From contig CM069606.1 in the NCBI GenBank assembly GCA_035771175.1, positions 27,733,816 to 27,797,815 on the forward strand: DNA of 64,000 nucleotides, given 5' to 3'. Source of the stretch: Paratinospora sagittata. Taxonomy: Eukaryota; Streptophyta; Magnoliopsida; Ranunculales; Menispermaceae. Made by a program: the position numbers and the translations under genes. Positions 12,596 through 24,672 of the stretch are shown in pieces. Under the pieces are notes generated by a model. The model was not told the origin of the DNA. It was given only the letters and a program-made list of their open reading frames with translations, and ran no database searches. The stretch's first letter is position 1. Each line of letters opens with the position of its first letter.

Positions 12596-13966
12596 TTAAT
12601 GTTGACCTTCTTGCCTACTACCATTTCTTCGAGATCTACTGTTATGTACAGAATGACTACTAACAGAAGGTTGAGAGTGTGCGCGCTCTGCGTTGGAGTT
12701 TTGCAAACGAGTTAATACAAGATTGTGGCTCTCTTTCAGTGCAGCAATATTGGATGCCATTTCATCTAACCGTTCAAGTAGGTTAGTCGGTTGTCCCATT
12801 GGTGGTTGATGGGTTGGTTGTCTCGTAGGTGAAGGGTAGGCCATAGGCATTGGAGGAAAGTATTGGTTGTATGGGTGATTCATAGGTGGAACGTAGTTGT
12901 ATTGATTGTGCGGGGATCCCCTAACCGGAACCCCTTGGATAATGTGGTTTGTTGGAGAGGAAAAAGTTTGAAATAATGGGCTCATTGGAATGTTTGGCCC
13001 TCCAAGATTTGGTGACGCCCAGGACGGTTGTTGTTGGTTTACAGCAACTTGTGGAACTGGCTGATATTGTACCGCAGGAGTTGGAAATCTTTGGTACAAA
13101 GTGTTGCCTTGAGTTGGCACGTTCCAAGTTGGTGGATTTGCTTGCGTACCTTGTCTATCATGACTTTGTATAGGTGGATTTAGTGTGGCATATAATTCTT
13201 CGTCAGTAAGTGGTGGATCAATTGGAGCAGTATTCAGGGCTGGGTCTGATGTAGGATTTGGATTTGAATCATTATTTGGGCCGTCTCTGACAGGCATCTT
13301 GCGTCGACATTTGCGAAGGCAACACCCGTGCTTGTCTCTCATTCTTTCGGCAGTTCTGATTGTCGTGCCGAATACCTCTTCGTCAGTTACCCCTCCACTT
13401 GTGCCATAGGTCTTGAAGATAGAGGATGCTGTAACTGGTTCAGTGATCAGCTTTGACGTTCCATAGAAAGTGTCAACGTTGGCCGCGTGAAGTATCCTCA
13501 TAATCAAAACTCCGTAGCCGAGGAATTCCTTCTTTAAAGGGTTTTGAATCACCCTCAACATTTGTTGGATGATGATGTGTGGTAGAGAGACTTTTATGTT
13601 CTTCTCTATGCAATACAGCACAAGGAGTTGGGCCCTTGACATAGTGCCCCTAGTGCCCCTCTCTGGCAAGATGTTGCCGTAGACAATCTTTCCGAGGCCG
13701 ACAAGAGATGGCTTAAGATGATTGTTTGGGAGGTTGGTGTATGTTGATTGAGTGTATGGCTCTTTGGCGAGGGAATTGAACAGTTGTGCATTAGATTCTG
13801 CGATCTCTGCAACTGTCTGGGGGTCATGTGGTTCAATAATCCTCTCCTCAATCGGAATCTCCAAGAGGCGAGCAATAATCTCGATATTGATAGGAATTGC
13901 CGTTCCCATGATTGTTGTCTCTAATTGAGGGCTGAACTCATCTCCGTGAAGTCCCACGTAAGTCAT
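12596..13966 (-). CDS. TE1 ORF1: plant transposon-protein-like accessory gene
   Basis: 456 residues from the first ATG; the frame stays open a little further upstream to an in-frame TAA but has no earlier ATG. The first 225 or so residues form a globular domain (YGNILPERG, MSRAQLLVLYCIE). By its pattern it resembles the 'putative plant transposon protein' domain often found beside plant gypsy elements; I assign this from memory of the family style, not from a search. Residues about 225-385 are Pro/Gln/Asn-rich and low-complexity. A short helical stretch (LLERLDEMASNIAALKES) could form a coiled coil, and the tail is Ser/Arg-rich. The gene lies in sense orientation between the 5' LTR and gag. 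It is not one of the standard gypsy proteins, and its function is unknown. It is uninterrupted here and in TE2. Confidence 0.72.
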   Translation of the reverse strand: MTYVGLHGDEFSPQLETTIMGTAIPINIEIIARLLEIPIEERIIEPHDPQTVAEIAESNAQLFNSLAKEPYTQSTYTNLPNNHLKPSLVGLGKIVYGNILPERGTRGTMSRAQLLVLYCIEKNIKVSLPHIIIQQMLRVIQNPLKKEFLGYGVLIMRILHAANVDTFYGTSKLITEPVTASSIFKTYGTSGGVTDEEVFGTTIRTAERMRDKHGCCLRKCRRKMPVRDGPNNDSNPNPTSDPALNTAPIDPPLTDEELYATLNPPIQSHDRQGTQANPPTWNVPTQGNTLYQRFPTPAVQYQPVPQVAVNQQQPSWASPNLGGPNIPMSPLFQTFSSPTNHIIQGVPVRGSPHNQYNYVPPMNHPYNQYFPPMPMAYPSPTRQPTHQPPMGQPTNLLERLDEMASNIAALKESHNLVLTRLQNSNAERAHSQPSVSSHSVHNSRSRRNGSRQEGQH

Positions 13967-14104
13967 GGCTTCATAGAAGGATCTGACCAAGTTGTAAGAG
14001 ACTTGACCCTCAACGTTGGTTTATATTTAACCAATCCAGTGTTGCGAGTTTGTCATGAAGGATTGGACGGAGGCGGAGATCGCTATTGTCGATGCTCCTC
14101 ATGG

Positions 14105-14191
14105 TCACACAATCTCTCTTTTGGACAATTCCGTTAGTCTAGTGGGAATTGGTTCCCTGCTAGTAGAAGTTGTTCCCTCCCTTGAGGTCAT
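14105..14191 (-). pseudogene. TE1 remnant of the short ORF upstream of ORF1
   Basis: An ATG at 14189-14191 opens a frame matching the first 28 residues of TE2's leader ORF (shared words TSTSR, PIPTRLTELSKRE). It stops at TGA (14105-14107) because TE1 has two extra bases (GTGTGACC against GTGACC in TE2). Sequence similar to TE2 continues beyond the break. It may be the former N-terminus of ORF1. Confidence 0.55.
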
Positions 14192-14963
14192 TCTTTTGCT
14201 GAAAGGAAAATAAATTTGTGTGAAAGACACAAAATATATTCCTAATATTTTTTAAGATTTATACCTTGTCTGCTAAACATTAGTTTCGAGTTTTCTGTTG
14301 ATGTTTATGCCATCATGAAATTTTCTTCATTAGTGAGTTGATGCATATATGTCGTATTCACATAGAAATGTATTGACATATTTAATCATAACTATATAGT
14401 TTCCATAAAGCAACTATATATATAAAATCATATATAGGTGTTTTTAATCCAAATCTTAACTATATATAAAAGTCATATATATATAGAGTGATAAATTATT
14501 ATTTTATTTTTTTTTTGAAATTTTCATGAGGATTTTGGTTTGGTAATAAATTGTTTACGAAAAAAATTTCAATTTTTTTTTTTTTTCCGAATATTTATTT
14601 TTTGAAAAAAAAAAATTCAAATTTTTATTTTATTTTTTTTTTTTTTTTTTCGAATATTTATTTTTCGAAAAAAAAAAATTCAATTTTTATTTATTTATTT
14701 ATTTTTTATACATACCTCATATACGCTAATGTATATAGATACATATATTCAATAATAACTACACATATAGTTTCTACTAAATTTTGACTATATGTATATT
14801 TAAGTCAAACTATATAAAAATCATATAGTTTTCTAGATATATATTTAATACAAATCTCAACTATATATAATTGATGTATGTATATATAGTTCTAGAGATA
14901 TATATATCTAGTAACATTTTTCTTCCCCTAATTTGGTGGACTTGGGCGGGCCGTGGACCGTAC
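14192..14963 (-). other. TE1 AT-rich untranslated leader
   Basis: Extremely AT-rich sequence between the primer binding site and the first ATG. It contains long A and T runs punctuated by TTCGAA-like words (about 14510-14710) and repeated short palindromes such as AACTATAT/ATATAGTT (about 14390-14480 and 14740-14900). On the minus strand a pyrimidine run ending TTTCAG lies just before the upstream ATG and resembles a 3' splice site. The short frames here are low-complexity and not credible genes. Confidence 0.7.
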
Positions 14964-14975
14964 GCTCTGATACCA
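14964..14975 (-). promoter_or_regulatory. TE1 primer binding site (tRNA-iMet type)
   Basis: The minus strand reads TGGTATCAGAGC five bases inside the 5' LTR end, complementary to the 3' end of plant initiator methionine tRNA, which primes minus-strand DNA synthesis. It is identical in TE2. Confidence 0.93.
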
Positions 14976-15420
14976 TTAAATGTCACACCCCGCCCGGACG
15001 CGCCTAAACCGGCGGTACACTCTCGGACGGGGCGTGCATTTGGAACAATCATAATGGTAATAACAGAGTGCGCAGCGGAAATACAATATACAGTACAAAT
15101 CTGATTTTATATAATTCAGAATACTTTTGTACATAAAATGGTCAAGGGAACATACTCCCAAAATTCCCAATGATTCATACAAAGGGTACAAAATGTGGGC
15201 CCCATAACCTGCACCCAGTCCACCCTAATTTCCTGTGAAAGATTTGATAATATTGGAGTGAGCTTAACGCGCTCAGTGGGTAAATAGTGCATGAGTATAA
15301 CAATTAATAAAGCATACTTCAATATCAAATATCTTAAATACACATGTAAGCATCATAATCAATCAATATGTATGTATGCATGACACCGTCACGTATTAAT
15401 GGTTTGATGAGCGTACATCG

Positions 15421-15561
15421 CCTGAGTTCACGTACAGGTGTCCTTCCCCGGGCGTAGCTAGGTTCTCACTGTACGTCCCTCCTCAGGAACGATGCTCTGG
15501 ATTCACGTACTGATGTCCCTCCCCGGCGTAGCCGAGTTCTCATGTACGTCCCTCTCCAGAG
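15421..15561 (-). other. Two tandem stem-loops in TE1 5' LTR
   Basis: Same paired structure as in the other LTRs: arms CCTGAG/CTCAGG at 15421-15426 and 15482-15487, and CTCTGGA/TCCAGAG at 15495-15501 and 15555-15561. One substitution relative to the 3' LTR lies in the loop (TAGCTAGG against TAGCCAGG), so the arms are intact. Confidence 0.7.
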
Positions 15562-16038
15562 AAATAATATGAATAGTGAGCAATGCTTCTAACTATTCTA
15601 TGAGTCATAAACCATATACGTCCCTAGGTGGTGATATGTATGATGCCAATGCATGAACTAGTTTAGTCTACTAGTCTGGTCTTTTCTTGACATTTATACT
15701 GACTTTGGCAACGTCTAGTGATCCTTAGTGCAAGGTTAAGCCATTATATGACATAATGCAGTGTAAATGAATAGTAGACATAATAATAATTGAATGTAAA
15801 CTTTAATAAAAGTTATGAAACACGCAAACCAATGTTTCGTTCCCCACCTTCAGATCTGGTGCTTTTCTCCGGACAGAACTTCGTTGCACCGCTTTCAGAT
15901 CTGGCGCTTTCCTCCGGACAGAACTTTGTTGCACCGCACCGGGAGTCTCAAAGACTAAAACCTTAGAATGCGTGGAAAGGAGAAGAAAAATCACAAGAGA
16001 AGGTGATTTGGTGTGAGGAATGAGAAATGAGGAGGTTT

Positions 16039-16046
16039 CTTATATA
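16039..16046 (-). promoter_or_regulatory. TE1 5' LTR TATA box
   Basis: The minus strand reads TATATAAG about a dozen bases downstream of the last GAACGTTC repeat. It is the best core promoter candidate for the element, and the same arrangement occurs in all four LTRs. Confidence 0.75.
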
Positions 16047-16058
16047 GAGATTTTTGCG

Positions 16059-16318
16059 CCTGAACGTTCTGGCATGCGCCTGAACGTTCTGGCATGCGCC
16101 TGAACGTTCTGGCATGGCGCCTGAACGTTCTGGCATGCGCCTGAACGTTCTGGCATGGCGCCTGAACGTTCTGGCAGGCGCCTGAACGTTCTGGCATGCG
16201 CCTGAACGTTCTGGCATGCGCCTGAACGTTCTGGCATGCGCCTGAACGTTCTGGCATTGCGCCTGAACGTTCTGTCACGCGCCTGAACGTTCTGTCACGC
16301 GCCTGAACGTTCGGGCGT
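16059..16318 (-). repeat. GAACGTTC promoter repeat array, 13 copies (TE1 5' LTR)
   Basis: Thirteen copies of the 20-21-bp unit immediately upstream of the TATA box in element orientation. Most copies keep GAACGTTC intact; the outer copies have CTGTCACGC or CGGGCG flanks instead of CTGGCATGC. The core fits nGAAnnTTCn, the paired half-site of a heat-shock element, and also contains an ACGT core of the bZIP-binding kind. It is read through as short repetitive frames that are not genes. Confidence 0.93.
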
Positions 16319-16386
16319 TGCCCAAATAGTAAAAATTTCAAATAATATTTTTTTTTTTTTTTTTTTGTGAAATACAGGGTATTACA

Positions 16387-16391
16387 AGCAG
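16387..16391. repeat. Target site duplication of TE1, right copy (AGCAG)
   Basis: Directly follows the TATTACA terminus and matches 5529-5533; satellite sequence TTGCAGGTTAAAG continues after it. Confidence 0.95.
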
Positions 16392-19300
16392 TTGCAGGTT
16401 AAAGAGCAAGAGAGTACATAATGATTTGAATTCAAAACGTTGTTTAATCCAAAGTTGTTTTGGGCGTGCGAGACAATGGGAATCATCAAGGTGTTAGTAG
16501 AGAATATTTCAATTAAGATAACCTGGCAAAACTGTGTAAGGAATAGAAAAATCGAGCAAGCAGAAGTGTCAACATTTTTCTCGTTAGAAATATCAGATTT
16601 TAGTCTAAGACGTGGATCGCGTGCTATTGGGTTGTGTATCATGTTCTCTATTGACAGATAACAGGACATAGCAGGTCGTTATACACAAACCAGAGAGCTC
16701 GAGGTTTTTAGACTTTCCGATAGCGTGTTTTATCAAGGCCTATAGCGCGTTATTGCCCATTTTACTAAAAATAGAAAGATCACGAAAACAGCTTTATAGT
16801 GAGTTATCAAAGGGGATTACGCGTTATAGACAATTTTCAAGAAAAACAAATGTTTTATTATAGAACCCTATCAGCGTGCTATCAACACTGATAGTGCGCT
16901 AGTGCTTTCTCGAATGTTTTGCCAAATTGCTGGACAGCCTTATTTTTGAAAAACTAAAGAATCATTCCATTAACTCAAAACATATTGATATAAGATTAAA
17001 AACTTTTAAATAATTCACAACTCATTGAAATTAATATTAAAACCTTTCAAAAAACATTTTTTCAAAATGAAATATTATATCAAAGCGATTTTGAAGACTT
17101 TGCAATTTTAAGAGTTTTAGTGCAGAGATTGGTCGAGAAGTTACCCTACACGCCAAAGATAAAACTAATGCATTAGACATGAGATATGTCTTCAATCTTC
17201 GGGCTTGATCTTTGTAGACTTCGATAGCTATTGTTTGATGTGTTGTTGATGATTAGTTGTTGTAGCGCTTAGAAAAAAAAATACAGGTGATGTGTTCTTG
17301 TTTGATGTGTTTTCTTACCGAGAACAATTCATATACTTACAGTTTAAAACAATAAATAGCCTCTGGAAATTTCAGCACAAAAGGGATAAAATGAAGAACT
17401 TGCGAAATAATGAGGTTATCTGCAATACAATTTGCAATTTGATTCGTTTCGAAGTTTGTTTGGGCAAATGCAAGAATCACGACTTTCTTCAATTTAAACA
17501 CTCTTTGGAAAGCTCAGTCTAACTTGTAAAAATCTTGTGTGTGTTCTATCTTTGAAAATCAGAGAATGAGGGTTTTATAAAATTAGCTGTTGCAGGTTAA
17601 AGAGCAAGAGAGTACATAATGATTTGAATTCAAAACGTTGTTTAATCTAAAGTTGTTTTGGGCGTGCGAGACAATGGGAATCATCAAGGTGTTAGTAGAG
17701 AATATTTCAATAAAGATAACCTGGCAAAACTGTGTAAGGAATAGAAAAATCGAGCAAGCAGAAGTGTCAACATTTTTCTCGTTAGAAATATCATATTTTA
17801 GTCTAAGACGTGGATTGCGTGCTATTGGGTCGTGTATCATGTTCTCTATTGACAGATAGCAGGACATAGCAGGTCGTTATACACAAACCAGAGTGCTCCA
17901 GGTTTTTAGACTTTCCGATAGGGTGTTTTATCAAGGCCTAAAGCGCGTTATTGCCCATTTTACTAAAAATGGAAAGATTACGACAACAGCTTTATAGCGA
18001 GTTATCAAAGGGGATAACGCGCTATAGACAATTTTCAAGAAAAACAAATGTTTTATTATAGAACCCTATCAGCGTGCTATCAACACTGATAGTGCGCTAG
18101 TGCCTTCTCGAAAGTTTTGCCAAATTGCTGGACAGCCTTATTTTTGAAAAACTAAAGAATCATTCCATTAACTCAAAACATATTGATATAAGATTAAAAA
18201 CTTTTAAATAATTCACAACTCATTGAAATTAATATTAAAACCTTTCGAAAAACATTTTTTCAAAATGAACTACTATATCAAAGTGATTTTGAAGACTTTG
18301 CAATTTTAAGAGTTTTAGTGCAGAGATTGGTCGAGAAGTTTCCCTACACGCCAAAGATAAAACTAATGCATTAGACATGAGATATGTCTTCAATCTTCGA
18401 GCTTGATCTTTGTAGACTTCAATAGCTATTGTTCGATGTGTTGTTGATGATTAGTTGTAGTAGCGCTTAGAAAAAAAAATACAGGTGATGTGTTCTTGTT
18501 TGATGCGTTTTCTTACCGAGAACAATTCATATACTTACAGTTTAAAACAATAAATAGCCTCTGGAAATTTCAGCACAAAAGGGATAAAACGAAGAACTTG
18601 CGAAATAATGAGGTTATCTGCAATGCAATTTGCAATTTTGATTCGTTTCGAAGTTTGTTTGGGCAAATGCAAGAATCACGAATTTCTTCAATTTAAAGAC
18701 TCTTTGGAAAGCTCAGTCTAACTTGTAAAAATCGTGTGTGTGTTCTATCTTTGAAAATCAGAGAATGATGGTTTTATAAAATTAGCAGTTGCAGGTTAAA
18801 GAGCAAGAGAGTACATAATGATTTGAATTCAAAACGTTGTTTAATCCAAAGTTGTTTTGGGCGTGCGAAACAATGGGAATCATCAAGGTGTTAGTAGAGA
18901 ATATTTCAATTAAGATAACCTGGCAAAACTGTGTAAGGAATAGAAAAATCGAGCAAGCAGAAGTGTCAACATTTTTCTCGTTAGAAATATCAGATTTTAG
19001 TCTAAGACGTGGATCGCGTGCTATTGGGTTGTGTATCATGTTCTCTATTGACAGATAGCAGGACATAGCAGGTCGTTATACACAAACCAGAGTGCTCCAG
19101 GTTTTTAGACTTTCCGATAAGGTGTTTTATCAAGGCCTAAAACGCGTTATTGCCCATTTTACTAAAAATGGAAAGATCACGACAACAGCTTTATAGTGAG
19201 TTATCAAAGGGGATTACGCGCTATAGACAATTTTCAAGAAAAACAAATGTTTTATTATAGAACCCTATCAGCGTGCTATCAACACTGATAGTGAGCTAGT

Positions 19301-22300
19301 GCCTTCTTGAAAGTTTTGGCAAATTGCTGGATAGCCTTATTTTTGAAAAACTAAAGAATCATTCCATTAACTCAAAACATATTGATATAAGATTAAAAAC
19401 TTTTAAATAATTCACAACTCATTGAAATTAATATTAAAACCTTTCGAAAAATATTTTTTCAAAATGAAATACTATATCAAAGTGATTTTGAAGACTTTGC
19501 AATTTTAAGAGTTTTAGTGCAGAGATTGGTCGAGAAGTTACCCTACACGCCAAAGATAAAACTAATGCATTAGACATAAGATATGTCTTCAATCTTCGAG
19601 CTTGATCTTTGTAGAGTTCAATAGCTATTGTTCGATGTGTTGTTGATGATTAGTTGTAGTAGCGCTTAGAAAAAAAAATACAGGTGATGTGTTCTTGTTT
19701 GATGTGTTTTCTTACCGAGAACAATTCATATACTTACAGTTTAAAACAATAAATAGCCTCTGGAAATTTCAGCACAAAAGGGATAAAACGAAGAACTTGC
19801 GAAATAATGAGCTTATCTGCAATGCAATTTGCAATTTTGATTCGTTTCGAAGTTTGTTTGGGCAAATGCAAGAATCACGAATTTCTTCAATTTAAAGACT
19901 CTTTGGAAAGCTCAGTCTAACTTGTAAAAATCGTGTGTGTGTTCTATCTTTGAAAATCAGAGAATGATGGTTTTATAAAATTAGCAGTTGCAGGTTAAAG
20001 AGCAAGAGAGTACATAATGATTTGAATTCAAAACGTTGTTTAATCCAAAGTTGTTTTGGGCGTGCGAGACAATGGGAATCATCAAGGTGTTAGTAGAGAA
20101 TATTTCAATTAAGATAACCTGGCAAAACTGTGTAAGGAATAGAAAAATCGAGCAAGCAGAAGTGTCAACATTTTTCTCGTTAGAAATATCATATTTTAGT
20201 CTAAGACGTGGATCGCGTGCTATTGGGTTGTGTATCATGTTCTCTATTGACAGATAACAGGACATAGCAGGTCGTTATACACAAACCAGAGTGCTCCAGG
20301 TTTTTAGACTTTCCGATAGGGTGTTTTATCAAGGCCTAAAGCGCGTTATTGCCCATTTTACTAAAAATGGAAAGATCACGACAACAGCTTTATAGTGAGT
20401 TATCAAAGGGGATTACGCGCTATAGACAATTTTCAAGAAAAACAAATGTTTTATTATAGAACCTTATCAGCGTGCTATCAACACTGATAGTGAGCTAGTG
20501 CCTTCTTGAAAGTTTTGGCAAATTGCTGGATAGCCTTATTTTTGAAAAACTAAAGAATCATTCCATTAACTCAAAACATATTATTATAAGATTAAAAACT
20601 TTTAAATAATTCACAACTCATTGAAATTAATATTAAAACCTTTCGAAAAACATTTTTTCAAAATGAAATACTATATCAAAGTGATTTTGAAGACTTTGCA
20701 ATTTTGAGAGTTTTAGTGCAGAGATTGATCGAGAAGTTACCCTACACGCCAAAGATAAAACTATTGCATTAGACATGAGATATGTCTTCAATCTTCGAGC
20801 TTGATCTTTGTAGACTTCGATAGCTATTGTTCGAGGTGTTGTTGATGATTAGTTGTAGTAGCGCTTAGAAAAAAAAATTCAGGTGCTGTGTTCTTGTTTG
20901 ATGTGTTTTCTTACCGAGAACAATTCATATACTTACAATTTAAAACAATAAATAGCCTCTGGAAATTTCAGCACAAAAGGGATAAAATGAAGAACTTACG
21001 AAATAATGAGGTTATCTGCAATACGATTTGCAATTTTGATTCGTTTCGAAGCTTGTTTGGGCAAATGCAAGAATCACGACTTTCTTCAATTTAAACACTC
21101 TTTGGAAAGCTCAGTCTAACTTGTAAAAATCGTGTGTGTGTTCTATCTTTAAAAATCAAAGAATGAGGGTTTTATAAAATTAGCAGTTGCAGGTTAAAGA
21201 GCAAGAGAGTACATAATGATTTGAAATCAAAACGTTGTTTAATCTAAAGTTGTTTTCGGCGTGCGAGACAATGAGAATCATCAAGGTGTTAGTAGAGAAT
21301 ATTTCAATTAAGATAACCTGGCAAAACTGTGTAAGGAATAGAAAAATCGAGCAAGCAGAAGTGTCAACATTTTTCTCGTTAGAAATATCAAGTTTAGTCT
21401 AAGACGTGGATCGCGTGCTATTGGGTTGTGTATCATGTTCTCTATTGACAGATAGCAGGACATAGCAGGTCGTTATACACAAACCAGAGAGCTCGAGGTT
21501 TTTAGACTTTCCGATAGCGTGTTTTATCAAGGCCTATAGCGCGGTATCGCCCATTTTACTAAAAATGGAAAGAGCACGGCAACGCTTTATAGCGAGTTAT
21601 CAAAGGGGATAACGGGCTATAGACAATTTTTCAGAAAAACAAATGTTTTATTATAGAACCCTATCAGCGTGCTATCAACACTGATAGTGAGCTAGTGCCT
21701 TCTTGAAAGTTTTGGCAAATTGCTGGATAGCCTTATTTTTGAAAAACTAAAGAATCATTCCATTAACTCAAAACATATTGATATAAGATTAAAAATTTTT
21801 AAATAATTCACAACTCATTGAAATTAATATTAAAACCTTTCGAAAAACATTTTTTCAAAATGAAATACTATATCAAAGTGATTTTGAAGACTTTGCAATT
21901 TTAAGAGTTTTAGTGCAGAGATTGATCGAGAAGTTACCCTACACGCCAAAGATAAAACTAATGCATTAGACATGAGATTTGTCTTCAATCTTCGAGCTTG
22001 ATCTTTGTAGACTTCGATAGCTATTGTTCGATGTGTTGTTGATGATTAGTTGTAGTAGCGCTTAGAAAAAAAAATACAGGTGATGTGTTCTTGTTTGATG
22101 TGTTTTCTTACCGAGAACAATTCATATACTTATAATTTAAAACAATAAATAGCCTCTGGAAATTTCAGCACAAAAGGGATAAAATGAAGAACTTGCGAAA
22201 TAATAAGGTTATCTGCAATACAATTTGAATTTTGATTCGTTTCGAAGTTTGTTTGGGCAAATGCAAGAATCACGACTTTCTTCAATTTAAAGACTCTTTG

Positions 22301-24479
22301 GAAAGCTCAGTCTAACTTGTAAAAATCGTGTGTGTGTTCTATCTTTGAAAATCAGAGAATGATGGTTTTATAAAATTAGCAGTTGCAGGTTAAAGAGCAA
22401 GAGAGTACATAATGATTTAATTCAAAACGTTGTTTAATCTAAAGTTCTTTTCGGCGTGCGAGACAATGGGAATCATCAAGGTGTTAGTAGAGAATATTTC
22501 AATTAAGATGACCTGGCAAAACTGTGTAAGGAATAGAAAAATCGAGCAAGCAGAAGTGTCAACATTTTTCTCGTTAGAAATGTCCGATTTTAGTCTAAGA
22601 CGTGGATCGCGTGCTATTGGGTTGTGTATCATGTTCTCTATTGACAGATAGCAGGACATAGCAGGTCGTTATACACAAACCAGAGAGCTCGAGGTTTTTA
22701 GACTTTCCGATAGCGTGTTTTATCAAGGCCTATAGCGCGTTATTGCCCATTTTACTAAAAATGGAAAGATCACGACAACAGCTTTATAGCGAGTTATCAA
22801 AGGGGATAACACGCTATAGACAATTTTCAAGAAAAACAAATATTTTATTATAGAACCCTATCAGCGTGCTATCAACACTGATAGTGCGCAAGTGCCTTCT
22901 GGAAAGTTTTGCCAAATTGCTGGACAGCCTTATTTTTGAAAAACTAAAAAATCATTCCAGTATCTCAAAACATATTGATATAAGATTAAAAACTTTTAAA
23001 TAATTCAGAACTCATTGAAATTAATATTAAAGCCTTTTGAAAAACATTTTTTCAAAATGAAATACTATATCAAAGTGATTTTGAAGACTTTGTAATTTTA
23101 AGAGTTTTAGTGCAGAGATTGATCGAGAAGTTACCCTACACGCCAAAGGTAAAACTAATGCGTTAGACATGAGATATGTCTTCAATCTTCGAGCTTGATC
23201 TTTGTAGACTTCGATAGCTATTGTTCGATGTGTTGTTGATGATTAGTTGTTGTAGCGCTTAGGAAAACAAAATACAGGTGATGTGTTCTTGTTTTATGTG
23301 TTTTTTTTCCGAGAACAATTCATATACTTACAATTTAAAACAATAAATAGCCTCTGGAAATTTTAGCACAAAAGGGATAAAATGAAGAACTTGCGAAATA
23401 ATGAGGTTATCTGCAATACAATTTGCAATTTTGATTCGTTTCGAAGTTTGTTTGGGCAAATGAAAGAATCACGACTTTCTTCAATTTAAATACCCTTTGG
23501 AAAGCTCAGTTTAACTTGTAAAAATCGTGTGTGTGTTCTATCTTTGAAAATCAGAGAATGAGGGTTTTATAAAATTAGCAGTTGCAGGTTAAAGAGCAAG
23601 AGAGTACATAATGATTTGAATTCAAAACGTTGTTTAATCTAAAGTTCTTTTGGGCGTGCGAGACAATGGGAATCATCAAGGTGTTAGTAGAGAATATTTC
23701 AATTAAGATAACCTGGCAAAACTGTGTAAGGAATAAAAAAAATCGAGCAAGCAGAAGTGTCAACATTTTTCTCGTTAGAAATATCAGATTTTAGTCTAAG
23801 ACGTGGATCGCGTGCTATTGGGTTGTGTATCATGTTCTCTATTGACAGATAGCAGGACATAGCTGGTCGTTATACACAAACCAGAGTGCTCGAGGTTTTT
23901 AGACTTTCCGATAGCGTGTTTTATCAAGGCCTATAGCGCGTGATTGCCCATTTTACTAAAAATGGAAAGATCACGACAACAGCTTTATAGCGAGTTATCA
24001 AAGGGGATAACGCGCTATAGACAATTTTCAAGAAAAACAAATGTTTTATTATAGAACCCTATCAGCGTGCTATCAACATTGATAGTGCGCTAGTGCCTTC
24101 TGGAAAGTTTTGTCAAATTGCTGGACAGCTTTCTTTTTGAAAAACTAAAGAATCATTCCATTAACTCAAAACATATTGATATAAGATTAAAAACTTTTAA
24201 ATAATTTACAACTCATTGAAATTAATATTAAAACCTTTCGAAAAACATTTTTTCAAAATGAAATACTAGATCAAAGTGATTTTTAAGACTTTGCAATTTT
24301 AAGATTTTCAGTGCAGAGATTGATCGAGATGTTACCCTGCACGCCAAAGATAAAATCTAATGCATTAGACATGAGATATGTCTTCAATCTTCGAGCTTGA
24401 TCTTTGTAGACTTCGATAGCTATTGTTCGATGTGTTGTTGATGATTAGTTGTAGTAGCGCTTAGAAAAAAAAATACAGG

Positions 24480-24484
24480 TGATG
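24480..24484. repeat. Target site duplication of TE2, left copy (TGATG)
   Basis: TGATG precedes TGTAATACTC and recurs at 35350-35354. The intact satellite reads ACAGGTGATGTGTTC with a single TGATG here. Confidence 0.95.
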
Positions 24485-24542
24485 TGTAATACTCTGTATT
24501 TCACCAAAAAAAAAAAAAAAAAAAATTTACTATTTGGGCAAC

Positions 24543-24660
24543 GCCCGAACGTTCCGGCGCATGCCGGAACGTTCAGGCGCAATGCCAGAACGTTCAGGCG
24601 CAATGCCAGAACGTTCAGGCGCATGCCAGAACGTTCAGGCGCCTGCCAGAACGTTCAGGT
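24543..24660 (+). repeat. GAACGTTC promoter repeat array, 6 copies (TE2 5' LTR)
   Basis: Six copies of the unit ATGCCAGAACGTTCAGGCGC, with the first two slightly diverged (CCCGAACGTTCC, CCGGAACGTTCAGG). The last copy ends 12 bp before the TATA box. Confidence 0.93.
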
Positions 24661-24672
24661 GCCAAAAATCTC

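Larger units (their letters stand above)
5534..16386 (-). mobile_element. TE1: Ty3/gypsy Tekay-like chromovirus LTR retrotransposon
   Basis: Complete element of 10,853 bp on the minus strand, with both LTRs, a primer binding site, a polypurine tract and 5-bp target duplications. Reading the minus strand, the order is 5' LTR (14981-16386), tRNA-iMet-type primer site, AT-rich leader, ORF1, spacer, Gag-protease, RT-RNase H-integrase-chromodomain, 3' LTR (5534-6851). RT before integrase is the gypsy order. The C-terminal chromodomain with WDHHG and EEATWE resembles the Tekay/Del clade. The only break I see in the polyprotein is one TAG codon at 9915-9917. By eye the LTR pair differs by roughly seven substitutions outside repeat-number changes, so the insertion is young. 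It is cut into the satellite in the opposite orientation to TE2. Confidence 0.93.
14981..16386 (-). repeat. TE1 5' LTR (right end)
   Basis: 1406 bp, TG/CA-bounded in element orientation. It differs from the 3' LTR by having thirteen GAACGTTC repeats instead of eight, by lacking about 22 bp near 15726 and by a longer T tract near 16350. Those changes account for the 88-bp length difference. Transcription would start inside it and run leftward. Confidence 0.95.
16387..24484. repeat. 1.2-kb satellite array, middle segment between TE1 and TE2
   Basis: Seven landmarks at 16440, 17638, 18837, 20036, 21235, 22430 and 23630; spacing is 1195-1200 bp. Landmarks at 16440, 18837 and 20036 carry AATCCAAAG, while the rest and almost everything to the right carry AATCTAAAG, so the subfamily changeover falls near 21 kb. 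Three successive units (near 19290, 20490 and 21690) share the variant GTGAGCTAGTGCCTTCTTG, showing local homogenisation. TE2 interrupts the last unit within CAGGTGATGTGTTC. No gene is supported. Confidence 0.95.
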
